The translations under genes were made by a program, and so were the position numbers. Under the pieces are notes generated by a model, which was given only the letters and a program-made list of their open reading frames with translations, did no database searches and was not told where the DNA came from. A stretch of DNA of 64,000 nt from Chelydra serpentina (Eukaryota > Chordata > Testudines > Chelydridae), in assembly GCA_037349315.1 (NCBI GenBank), contig JBAIAC010000059.1, forward strand, positions 25,142,501 through 25,206,500, in the 5' to 3' direction. Every line of letters begins with the position of its first letter. Position 1 is the first letter of the stretch. This document shows, in pieces, positions 46,001 through 55,080 of the stretch.

Positions 46001-49000
46001 TATGACTGGGAAGGCAGACCAGCTCCAATCAGTTGTCAGTTCCTGAGCTGGCCACTAAGAGATGCTGCAGCCTCCCTTTCTGGAGGCAGTGAGCACCACT
46101 TCAACCCTTCGGAGGTAACAGAGAAACCAGAGCTTCTCCCAAACCCACACAGACTGAATCCTTCTGCAAGGACAGGTGCTGAACTGTCAGGCCAAGCCTG
46201 TTGCTACTCAGGGCTAGTCTACGTTAGAAGCGCTACAGTGTCGCAGCTGCAGCGCATCTGGTGACGATGCTCTGTGCCGACGGGCGAGAGCTCTCCTGTC
46301 GGCATAATAAAACTACCTCCATGAGAGGCAGTAGCTCTGTTGGCTGAAGACGCTCTCCCGCCGACAGAGCTCTGTCCACGCCGGTGTAACTCACGTCGCT
46401 CAACAGGGTGGTGTATTCACACCCTGAGCGATATAAGTTATACCGACATCAGTGGTAGTGTGTACAAGCCCTTAGGCAGCCCCTGCTGGAAGTGTCCTGC
46501 AATACCAGAACTAGAGGACAGTGACCTTTGAACAGCCTGCACTGCAGCTCTCCCCAAAAGGACTCTTGGCAGCTGCCCTGGGCTCCCTGCACTGCAGCTC
46601 TCCTTGAGAAGCCCTCTGGCCACTGACACATTATCCACATTAATTGCTGGCTGGGGTTGTTCACAAAGAACAGTAAATCCTGTAATCCACATAATCCTCC
46701 CTCGCCTGAAAGCTCAGAGGCAAAGGAGCATGGAGTTTCGTAGAAGTGCTGTAGCTCCAGGTAGTGACCCAGATGGCCACGTGGTGGCACCATAACCTGA
46801 GAGATGACAATGGGCAGCAGGTTAAGAGACGTCTCAGCATGCTACAATGCTGGGGAAGAATCTTCATCCCCAAAGAGACACGGAGGCGACGAGACAGATT
46901 TTCAGAAGTGCCCAGCTCCCATTGAGATCAACGAGAGCTGCTGGGTGCTGAGGACTTTTGAAACTCGGGCTGTAAATGACTTGCCCAGAGACACCCATCA
47001 AATCAGTGGCAGAGCTGGAACAGAGCCCCAGTCTCCTGTCTGTGCGCAGGAATGACCACACTTACCCAGGCTGCCTTTGTGGATGTGGTAATGGGATAGA
47101 GAAGTTAGATGCACAATTGTGCAGGAGATTGGATGTCTGTCTGCGTAAAAAGCGAGGCCCACAGTGATAGTAGAGCATTTTTAAACCACTCCCTACAATT
47201 AACAACGTTCCCTCTTCGGTCGTGTTCTAGAAACCTACATTCCCAGCGGTGCTACTCTTCAGAGATCAGCATGGACTCCCCTGGTAGAGCTGAGCTCCCC
47301 TGGTGCCACTCACGTGGCTGTAGCCTCCTCTCCGGTTCTCGGACAGAGGTTGGGTGTACAGTGTTTGGGCTCTCTCATTAGACTAGCCACAGTCCCCTGT
47401 GTACCTGACACAGGATGACTCAGCATGGAGCCAGCCATTTAAACCCTTTGGTTCATTACGTTCATGGGAACACGCTGCCTTTCTCACCTGGCCTTGACAT
47501 GTGCAACAAAAGCCAAGTTTAATGCTGTCTTTCACTACCAAGAGCATTTTAGGGCTGGCTTGTCCCGGGCCCTTGCGCACCCCACTCATGGCACAGGAAC
47601 AGCTAATCCCCACATTTGGGGAAAATGCTGAAATTACTTCTCTGCACTACTGGGGGCACAGCTTGAAGGGGGGGGGCAAAGAGCGGCAGCATCATGTCCT
47701 CGCCTACCTCTCCCACCGCCCCACTGTGCATGTTCCCTGGAGCTCTGGGTGGATCAAGTCTCTGATTTCAGACTAGAAATGCTCAGTTCACAAGTCAAAT
47801 GTGAATTCTAACAGCCAACCCCAAACTCTCACTGGGCGCTTTCCCTCCCTGCACCATCACCATCACCAGGGGCTCTGCAGGCCTAATTCTGCCCTCAGTG
47901 CGGCTGGTGCAACCCCCGTCTTCCTCTCCTCGGCTATGCCAGTGCCAGCCACGGCAGGCTAATGGGTTTGCACAGATGTAAGCAGGGGAGGCATCATGCA
48001 GAATCGTTATTCCTGGTGACGATGCAGAAGGAGGAAAGACTCTGCTGTCAAATCCCAGAGCCTAGGGTCTGGCAGTTACAAGAGGCAGGACCTTGGCTTT
48101 GAACTCAGCGACACACACGGGAGCCCCATTCTGCCCAGGGGAGACCTGCACTTTAACTCTCTCCAGAGCAGAGGGTTTGGGACTAGAAAGTTAGCTTGGA
48201 AATCTGGACAGAAGCTTTCTCCTGGGTCTAAAAGGAAGTCCTACCGCTTCCTACCGTTTGAAAAGCTGTTTCTTTTTCAAACCCAAGCCTAGACCTGCAG
48301 CTTCTAGCCTCCACACAGTCTCAGCAGTTCTGCAGGGATCTCCACACAGGTTCTGCTAGTTTTTCCTGATCCCAGCTTGGCGAGAGGCCATCTTCTGAGT
48401 ACAGCCTTTGCCAGAGCTCTCTTCCTGGGGCTTCAGACATGTGCAGGGACCTGCCCTTGCTGACACCAGGGAGATGTGCTGCTAGAGCAGCCCTGCCAGA
48501 GGGAAGCAGCACTGAACAAATGCAAGGCCCTCCTCCAGCTTCAAGAAGAAAGCATTGCGCATGCCAGACTGTCAGTGTCCGAGATGGCGGGCCCCATCCA
48601 CACTTGCCCCTGACTGAAGGGGATTGGAAGCTTCTTGTAGCTGGATTGGTCAGATCTCAGGAGCTTCCGTACAGCATTAACTCCTCCAGAATTGATCCTG
48701 GTACTGCAGATGAGGTAGCACCGAATCCTTCTTGGTTCAGATAATGTGAAATTCCCAGTGAAGAGACAGGATTACACCGTTCCCCTGCTCTCTGTGGGAC
48801 CCAGGAGTGGGGAATGCCACAGAAGGGGCAGAAGTTTGCAGGAGGAACATGCTCTGGTGGATAGAGCACGTGACTTCTAGTCAGGGGACCTGGGTTTCAT
48901 TCCCAGCTCTCAGTTGCACCATTGACCTGCTGGGTGCCTTCTCTGGGGACGGGACTTCCCCTCTGTGCCTCGTTTCCCCTTCCACCCTTCGTCTGTCTTG

Positions 49001-51342
49001 TGTGTATGCTCGGTGGGGTAAGGACCGTCCCTTCCTGCAGCTACAGATAGGGCTAACACAATGGGGTCTTGGGCGCGGCTGGGGCCTCTAGGCTCGACAG
49101 AATACAAATAAAAAAAAGTTCCGTTTTCCTCTGAGTTTTGGCTGAGTTTCCAGCTCCCTCTGCAGCAAAAGGAGTTCTGTCTCCATAAACTTGTCAGGAG
49201 CCAGCCCTGCTGCATGTGTCACAGCTCACATGCCCCAAGGATGCTCTCAGCGAGTAGGTGCTGAAACTTGTCCAGAGACGTGTCAGGGGATGCGGGGCTT
49301 TGCACTTGGCGAAGGATATGGCTTCAACAGAGCTCGGAGGAGAATGCTACCAGGGTTCTCCCTCTTCCTTACAGACCCCGTCGTCAGATTTCTGGAAGGA
49401 GCTGTGCCTGGCTCTGCCACGGAAGGTGTCCTACCAGGGGATCATGGCGGACCCTCAGACCCAGCTCCAGGAGGACAAGGACCCCATGTTGATTCTCCAC
49501 AGCAGCTACCTGGAGTACCGAGGAGACCCCCATCCTGAGGGAGACCTGGGTACCGTAACCATCTGTCTGCATTTTTATATGGCTCCCATTGCCATAGCTT
49601 CTGCGCCCCATTCTATAAAGGGGGATGTCACAGCAAACTGGCTGGGCTGCAGCCACTTATTCCATGAACACCTAGTGTCTAGGAACGTGCACCCATAGGG
49701 CCAGGCTTCCCTGTGGTGTGTGCCCTGCCCGTTGGTGTTCCCCACATGGAGCTGGGAGCGAGTAGGAGCAAAATTCACCCCTCAGAGCACCATTTCCAAG
49801 GGAGAAAACCCTCACGGCTGAGGTTACAGCCAAGATTAGTGGGATGAGCAATGACAAAGAGCCATTGATAGCCATCTCAAGGTTTCCTCCTTCCGTGGCT
49901 CTCTGCAGCTGTCTGCCTGAGCCTTGCACTCTGACCATCCCCTCCCAAAGAGATGGCTGTGAGTTTCCTTCCCATGCCCCCAGGGTTGTCCCTGCCATTG
50001 ACTTTGGATTGGGTTTGATGTGCTCAAATCCTGATCGGCTAACCATTTCGAACACAAGATATTCATGCCAGGCAGTAACTAAATCACCCTGGACGGCCAC
50101 CAACCCCAGCTCCTCCCCATTACCCCCAACACACACAAGTGCCACCTTCCCTTCCCTGCCCTTTCAGCCTCTTGGGGAGCCCCGCAGTTTACTAGGGCTC
50201 TGAGAAGTGCAGAGTAATTGGAGGCCCCACCCCTTTCTCTGCGCAGGCTGAAGCAGTCTAATATCCTCCAAGTCAACACCTTGAGAGCACCGGCTAAATA
50301 GAAGGGAAGGATTAGACCAGTGGCCATTTGCTTCCTTCAGAGGCTGAAAAGACAGTGATGATTGCTGAGTCTCGTCTCTTCCCAAGCCTCTGGAACAGCT
50401 GCTGTTGGCTGGAGTAGTGGGAGGGAGGGGCGCTTACTGGTATCTGCCCCAAAGGTCTTGGAGAGGGAGTCCAGGATTTGTTAACACATGCTGAGTTGCC
50501 GGGAAATATATTTTAATTTTAGTAACAGGATTCAAATCAGTCTTGTGCTTATAAAAGATTTACAAGCAGCTGGCAGCACAGAGCTCAGCTTGCTTGTGCC
50601 CAGTGATTGTCTTGTTAGGAGGAGAAAGGAGAAACGATGAGCTTGGCACAGCTGGCTGGAGTTCGGACGGGAGCGTGGCGGTTATTCTGCCAGGTGTTCT
50701 TTGCAGCCTGACAGCACCTTGGCAGGCCTCAGGCACCCACCTGTCAGGAACAGGAGTTACTAGTTGTGTGCTGCATCCCAGCACAGTGCACGGCAAAGCG
50801 TCCCTTCTTCGGCTAGTGCAGCACTACAGCCGTGTGCTGGGATCCTGGGGCAGCCTTGTTCTCTAGCTTTGCAGGGCACTGGCAGGGAGTTTGGGAAGAC
50901 AGTGTGACCAGGAGACACGGCCACAGCTCTTCACTAGGAGGAACAGTTCCTGGTTTTTTACTTCCTGTTCTTCCTCTGTTGGCTGCTATGGCTTGACCCT
51001 AGAATTGTTATTCTCTGTTAGGAAAGCCCTGTAGTCTCTATCCCCAGAGCAAGCCAGAACTCCTGGGATTCCCACAGAACAGGAGCTGCTGGGGGTCCTG
51101 TCCCCCCTGCCCCCACCAATCTGTACTCTCTCCATCCAGGTGCCCGTGGGTCCATTTTAAGGGGCCCTCCGCCCCCTCGAATGACTGGCCCTGATGGGCC
51201 ACCAGCACTAGCCACTGGCATCATGGAAGAAGTGCAGCTGGAAGAGAGCCAGAGGAGCGAAATAGACATCTCTGACCTGGGGTCACGCAATTACGGCGCA
51301 AGGACAGACTTCTACTGCCTCGTGACAGAAGACGACCTCTGA
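34006..51342 (+). CDS. SIGIRR: SIGIRR (IL-1R8), single-Ig IL-1-related receptor, complete, 417 aa
   Basis: Negative regulator of IL-1R/TLR signalling and IL-37 co-receptor (family knowledge); plasma membrane. Exons: 34006-34012, 35471-35669, 37718-37848, 39892-40032, 43686-43829, 44453-44555, 45509-45659, 49375-49549, 51140-51342; all GT/AG, phases agree, 1254 nt. Residues 1-112 form one Ig domain (Cys32-Cys98, Trp48, DxDYGVFxC) with six N-glycosylation sequons. About 118-139 is the membrane helix; the TIR domain starts near 160 (YDAYVSY box 1; FWK box 3), then a tail ends in [11 protein letters not shown]. The TIR carries Cys220 in SRCRR, where signalling IL-1R members have serine, a known SIGIRR mark. 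No signal peptide, as in the human protein. The start ATG has context gccATGg and aligns with the human N-terminus. Length is close to the human 410 aa. Confidence 0.96.
35471..35669 (+). CDS. SIGIRR: SIGIRR exon 2: N-terminal half of Ig domain
   Basis: 199 nt, phase 1 in, 2 out. Encodes [13 protein letters not shown] and the LRWMKDG core tryptophan of the Ig fold. Acceptor 'tcccgtgtag', donor 'gtaagg'. Confidence 0.97.
36121..36290. mobile_element. hAT-like MITE, one end only
   Basis: 'gggcaagtctacaccacagcgctacattggcgcagctgc' is the head of the same element type as 46206 ('ctacagtgtcgcagctgc'). The far end is not clear. Confidence 0.5.
36384..36730. mobile_element. 347-bp hAT-type element with perfect 8-bp target duplication
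   Basis: CATAGGCGCC at the start and GGCACTGACTTCC...CATAGGC-type inverted end are flanked by identical ctctcact copies at 36376-36383 and 36731-36738. The interior has GC-rich inverted repeats built on 'gacgccgggtg' and 'cacccggcgtc'. Non-autonomous; sits in SIGIRR intron 2. Confidence 0.85.
37718..37848 (+). CDS. SIGIRR: SIGIRR exon 3: C-terminal half of Ig domain
   Basis: 131 nt, phase 2 in, 1 out. Encodes [20 protein letters not shown] with the second Ig cysteine, and FTLQRS before the membrane exon. Confidence 0.97.
37849..39891. other. SIGIRR intron 3
   Basis: 2 kb. Contains a 12-base G run at 39178-39189 and a GT/CG dinucleotide repeat at 39386-39412. No gene seen. Confidence 0.5.
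39386..39412. repeat. (TG)n microsatellite
   Basis: Alternating TG with one CG interruption, about 13 units. Confidence 0.9.
39892..40032 (+). CDS. SIGIRR: SIGIRR exon 4: transmembrane helix
   Basis: 141 nt, phase 1/1. Encodes a leucine-rich helix ([20 protein letters not shown]) then [20 protein letters not shown], the juxtamembrane motif shared by IL-1R-family members. Confidence 0.98.
40572..42465 (+). mobile_element. Degraded retrotransposon with gag-like ORF
   Basis: Starts with an LTR/leader-like block ('cttcttcgagtgcttgttcatg'). A cysteine-rich region at about 40960-41100 has the spacing C-x2-C ... H-x3-C-x2-C-x5-H ... C-x2-C, typical of nucleic-acid-binding fingers in reptile and amphibian DIRS/Gypsy-type gag proteins. 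Proline/serine-rich reading continues in shifted frames (41370-41741 and 42066-42450), so the ORF is broken several times. No reverse transcriptase is visible. The class (DIRS or Gypsy) is uncertain. Lies in SIGIRR intron 4. Confidence 0.65.
42783..42950. mobile_element. Foldback remnant, possible Penelope-like terminus (copy 2)
   Basis: 'gacaaggtaggtgagatgatgtcttttatta' through 'gtacaagcttgtacc' to 'ccaataaaagatattacctcacctaccttgtc' is an almost perfect palindrome about 125 bp long. Same family as 26605-26815. Confidence 0.55.
43686..43829 (+). CDS. SIGIRR: SIGIRR exon 5: TIR box 1 and following
   Basis: 144 nt, phase 1/1. Encodes [17 protein letters not shown] (TIR box 1), then [12 protein letters not shown] and [13 protein letters not shown]. 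Confidence 0.98.
44050..44195 (-). repeat. MIR-like SINE fragment (minus)
   Basis: 'agagaggcactgaaaggttaag' and 'gggatggaacccaggagtcctgac' are the reverse complement of the SINE core and B-box region. Confidence 0.55.
44453..44555 (+). CDS. SIGIRR: SIGIRR exon 6: TIR centre
   Basis: 103 nt, phase 1 in, 2 out. Encodes [20 protein letters not shown] and [11 protein letters not shown]. The cysteine in SRCRR replaces the serine of signalling-competent IL-1R relatives. Confidence 0.98.
45509..45659 (+). CDS. SIGIRR: SIGIRR exon 7
   Basis: 151 nt, phase 2 in, 0 out. Encodes [20 protein letters not shown] and [14 protein letters not shown] of the TIR fold. Confidence 0.98.
46206..46477. mobile_element. 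hAT-like MITE, about 272 bp
   Basis: 'agggctagtctac' and inverted 'gtgtacaagccct' ends; internal inverted 'agctctcctgtcggcataa' and 'cgccgacagagctctgtcc'. Confidence 0.7.
46896..46972. mobile_element. Hairpin MITE with 'cccattgagatcaacgag' core
   Basis: 'agattttcagaagtgcccagc' pairs with 'tgctgggtgctgaggacttttgaaa' around a palindromic centre. Confidence 0.6.
48849..49120 (+). repeat. tRNA-derived SINE with A and B boxes
   Basis: Head 'gctctggtggatagagcacg' (A box) and 'gggtttcattcccag' (B box), then 'cttcccctctgtgcctcgtttcccc', a 'gggtcttgggcgcggctggggcctctagg' block, and an 'aatacaaataaaaaaaa' tail. The most complete SINE copy in the window. Confidence 0.85.
49375..49549 (+). CDS. SIGIRR: SIGIRR exon 8: TIR box 3
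   Basis: 175 nt, phase 0 in, 1 out. Encodes [18 protein letters not shown] (box 3), [16 protein letters not shown], and an acidic start of the tail ending DPHPEGDL. Confidence 0.98.
51140..51342 (+). CDS. SIGIRR: SIGIRR exon 9: C-terminal tail and stop
   Basis: 203 nt incl. TGA at 51340-51342, phase 1 in. Proline-rich then acidic, ending [20 protein letters not shown] followed by LVTEDDL, a strongly conserved SIGIRR terminus. Confidence 0.98.
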
Positions 51343-52420
51343 GAGGGAGAGCAGAGACAGTGGGATTATTGCTCCCATGGGACTGGCCATCTTGGTGTCC
51401 CTTTAGAAGGAAATGCTCAGCTACTTTGTTTAACCCAGAGGCCTGGGCAGGTGGTCAGCACTCCCATTCCTGGTGTTCTCTATGGGGAAGTCCAGGCAGG
51501 GAAAAGGACTGGTTTTTCACCTGCCCACTGAAGCCTTACAGTCCCACTTAAATGCTGGGGATCTTAGTTTTTGCAACTGTTCAGGACCAAGGGAAATTGT
51601 TAGGAAAGAAGAATTCAGCCTTTTGCCTGGAACTTGCTGAAAGAGACCGGGGTGGTGGAGAGGAAAGCTGGTGCTGTGAGGTAGGCCATGGCCTTGCAGA
51701 TTGTGAGGGCTGTCTCTGTGACGGCTAGAACCACTAGGGGAGCATTGCAGTAACAGATCTCGTTGGGTACCGAGATGCTGCATCGTGTGGTGACTGGCAA
51801 GTACCGAGTCCCTGGCTATACCAAGGCACCAGGTCTTGCTGTGACTGGGTTGAGGGAACGCCACCAGCAGGGCTAAGGATGGGGTCACCTTGAAAGGTGA
51901 CTGGGATTTTTAATGATAAATTTAGAGCCATAATACAGTGTAACACCGTTGCAGCAAATGCACATGAAGGCCTCAGCCATCAGCTGGAGCTAGTGTGTGG
52001 ATAAGAGGCCAGACAGCGCAGAGGTCTGATGGGAGTTAGGGAGGAACCTAACTCAGCCTTCTGACTGAAGAATAGAGAGAGTCAGGGACGTTAAAGCAGC
52101 TTGAAGGCAGACACGCCAGAAAAACCCAGGGGACTGAAAGCAGAGGCCGATCCTCCCCTGCTGCACTATTTGTTACTTTGGGGTTCTAGTACCACCAGCA
52201 CTTTGGCAGGGGCCATTTCCTGTGAAGGAGCAGGAGCAGGGACGTGTCGCTCTCTCTGGGAAGTGCCCTGTAACGGCATCACTCACCGGCAGGCTTTACA
52301 GCCCTGCTCCTCAGGGACCAACAGGACAGCTTTGGAAAGTGCGTTTCCTTGATTCACAGAGCAGCTTTGCTCTTTCCTCTTTTTGAAATACAATTAAAAT
52401 AACTGTTGTTTTAAGCAGGT
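51343..52420 (+). other. SIGIRR: SIGIRR 3' UTR (proposed)
   Basis: From the stop codon to just past the ATTAAA at 52392. No repeat recognised. A longer form could reach the AATAAA at 55075. Confidence 0.55.
52392..52397 (+). terminator. ATTAAA poly(A) signal candidate (SIGIRR)
   Basis: First good signal after the stop, followed by GT-rich 'ctgttgttttaagcaggtcttgg'. Confidence 0.5.
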
Positions 52421-54144
52421 CTTGGCCTTTCCCCTCCACCAGGAGTTTTAGGAGAGGATGGAGGTTGTGAGCTTGTAAGGAGGGCTGGGATCTCACGTTC
52501 TTCCCTGTTTGGGCAGTGACACGCAGCACCAGGGAGAGCGACTCCTAGGCCAAGGGCTTGTAGTAGCAGGAAAGGGGGCAGAGCTTAGTGGGGATTTAGG
52601 ACTGGAATAGCAGGGGGGATGCAGGTCAGGATTGAGGTGTGTTGGCAAAGGCCTCTGATCTTGATTGCAAAGTGCACAGCACAACTTCATGCCAGTGCTC
52701 CCTCACCCGTGGGAACGCTCGTATTTACCACAATCACGGCCCCAGACACTACTTCTCCCAGGTTGGCTGTACGACGCACGGAAGTGAACAAGAGGCCCCA
52801 GAGGCCAGTGCAAGACACAGATGCAGCACAGACAATGGGGACTAGCAGGAGATGCCCCCCCCCCCATTCATTTTCAGTTAGGACGTTAGCATGCATGAGC
52901 ACCGACCCTAGCTACAGTACTATGGTCCTGCACTACCTCTTGTGTTCTGACAGCAGCTGCTGCCACTCTCAAAGTGGTTTAGAGACGGGTCAAGCCAGCC
53001 AAGAGATGGGGGGTGGGCCTGGCCGCCACTTCCAGGGGACTCTAGATCCTCAGAACTGCTCGCTCCAGCTCCATCCTCCAAAGGGAAAGTTACAACATAG
53101 ACTTAAGACAAAGCAAAAAGCTGACAACTTCTGTGCTCTGCTTGGGGAGCGTGCAGAGCGCTGTCCATGGGCCTGGTAATGTTTAATGATTCATAGTCGG
53201 CCTGGCTGGAAGGTAGAGCGTGAAGGGTGCTCTTACAGGGAGTCTTTGCATGAGATTCCTCGGCCTGCTCATTCACTGCTCCACAAGGGCTTGCAGTTGA
53301 ATTTGCAAGTTGCAGCCACCAACACGGCTAAGCCCAGGGGCTGCCTGCGTGAGCGAGCTGTGGCTATGCAGGGAGCGTGACTAACAGTCCCGACAGTGCC
53401 TTTCCTGCTAGGCCAGCAGGGCTTCCTCAGCCCCCGAAATGCAGCTGAGAGGATGGAGCCCGGCAGCTTGGGACACCATCACCGGTGGAGATTGCCAAAG
53501 TGTTTTGTGCAGACAGAATGTGATTAGCCACTGCAAAGTCAGTCTGGGCTTGGGGCTAACATCCCTCCTTGCAAAACACTGGGGCACCTTTCATTATCAC
53601 ATGATCCAAGCAAAAGTCAGCAGCAGCATCCCCAGGGCCAGGCTAGGGCATTGGCTCTGGAGGAGTGTCATCTACCGCCTCACCAGTGTTCCCCAGCTTT
53701 CCTTAAGTAGTGACCAGCCCAGGCCTGCTCAGCATGTGCAAGCCAAGAAGCTCACAACCCCAGTGGTCTGACTCCAGAACTGTGGCAGGTTACTTGCACT
53801 CATTACAAAGCCCTCCTTAAAAGCAATTCACTTTAGTATCAGGAAACTTTAGTCAGATGGGCAGTAAGGAAGGGTTGGCTGGCAGGGCTCCTCTGGGGGT
53901 TACCTCATCTGAGCCAGACCTAGCTGGGAGGGGACCTTCAGAACAGCAGAAGCTGGACGTTACCTTGCTGTGGCTAGGAGGGGCTGCACTCAGGCTACTG
54001 CTGGTCTTTTGCTGCTGGCCCCTGCTCTCCTGCCCATGAGTAGCAGGCTGGGTTCAAATGGAGAGGGAGCATTAACCTGACAGCAGCATCCTTGCCCTTC
54101 CCCCTCTTCCTTCTCGTAAACACACCAGAAAGAACTCAGAGCCA
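52421..54144. other. Spacer between convergent SIGIRR and PKP3
   Basis: 1.7 kb. No gene recognised; the longest open frame (about 186 codons at 52619-53179) shows no family features. Confidence 0.45.
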
Positions 54145-54160
54145 CTCACTGGTCAAGGCC

Positions 54161-54166
54161 TTTATT
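54161..54166 (-). terminator. AATAAA poly(A) signal candidate (PKP3, minus strand)
   Basis: Minus strand AATAAAGGCCTTGACCAG followed by GT-rich 'tctggtgtg'. Good signal layout; would give PKP3 a 3.4-kb 3' UTR. Confidence 0.45.
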
Positions 54167-55074
54167 TAGGGAACACAAATGACTCCACTCCTGGCTGGGG
54201 AAGACAAACACACCGAGAGATGCCGGCCTCACCTGGGAACCCTGCTTGGCATCAGTCAAGGGCTTGGAGGCCAGACTCTGCTACCTGCTACGCTGGGGTC
54301 AAACCAAAGTCACTCCACAGCAGCAGTACCCTGGTGTCACTGGGAGTAGCATCTGGCCTCAAGTTTCTGTCCCAAGCACTGAACCATCTCCTCTGATGCA
54401 GTTTGCTCCTGTTGCTGAAGCTACGTCTCATCAGAATTACCCAGACTCCCCTGATCCATTCTGCTGCTACCCCATCCCCTGGACTCTGCTTATCTATTGA
54501 CTTGCTTTCTATAGGGAAACACCAGAGAGGCAGCATGGTACAGCACTTATACAGCGTCTCATGTCCACTGGTCAGAGCCTCATGCCCTCAGAAGGGAAAA
54601 CCGAACTGCTACAATAGCGAGTGGATCCCAGCCTGGGCCCCCTCTAACGAAGGCGAGGTCTAGGTGGGAAGAGAGATTAGGTGATCCAGTCCCACCGCTG
54701 TGGGGGTCAGACCTCCAGTGTTTTCTCCAGTTGCATTTTAAATGGCTCAGGCAGCGGGGCTGCCAGCCTGTCCCTTGGTCCCCAGAGGGAACCCTCGCTA
54801 GGAGATGCTGCCCGATGTTCAGCCTATGTCTTCCATGCCAGCAGCTCCCTCTAGCCAACTCCTCTCCCTGGTGCGTGTCGGGAAATACACTTTACGTGCC
54901 TCACTGCAAGCCCCCTGAGCCCACCCGTGGTTGGGTAGCCACATGAGCGGCAGTGGGGATCCGAAGAACTCCCAATGCTCCCTGGGAATCCTTCCCCACC
55001 CCACAGGGCAGGGGAGCAAAGGGCAGCTGCCCCCCCCCCCCAACCAGGATGGGGGCACATGTTTAATTCAGGCA

Positions 55075-55080
55075 AATAAA
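55075..55080 (+). terminator. AATAAA poly(A) signal candidate (plus)
   Basis: Followed by 'gctcagctctgcctgttgtc'. If used by SIGIRR it would make the two convergent transcripts overlap. Confidence 0.3.

Noticed and set aside
52619..53179. 186-codon frame between SIGIRR and PKP3
   Set aside because: No family features, no supporting splice or start context; likely chance.
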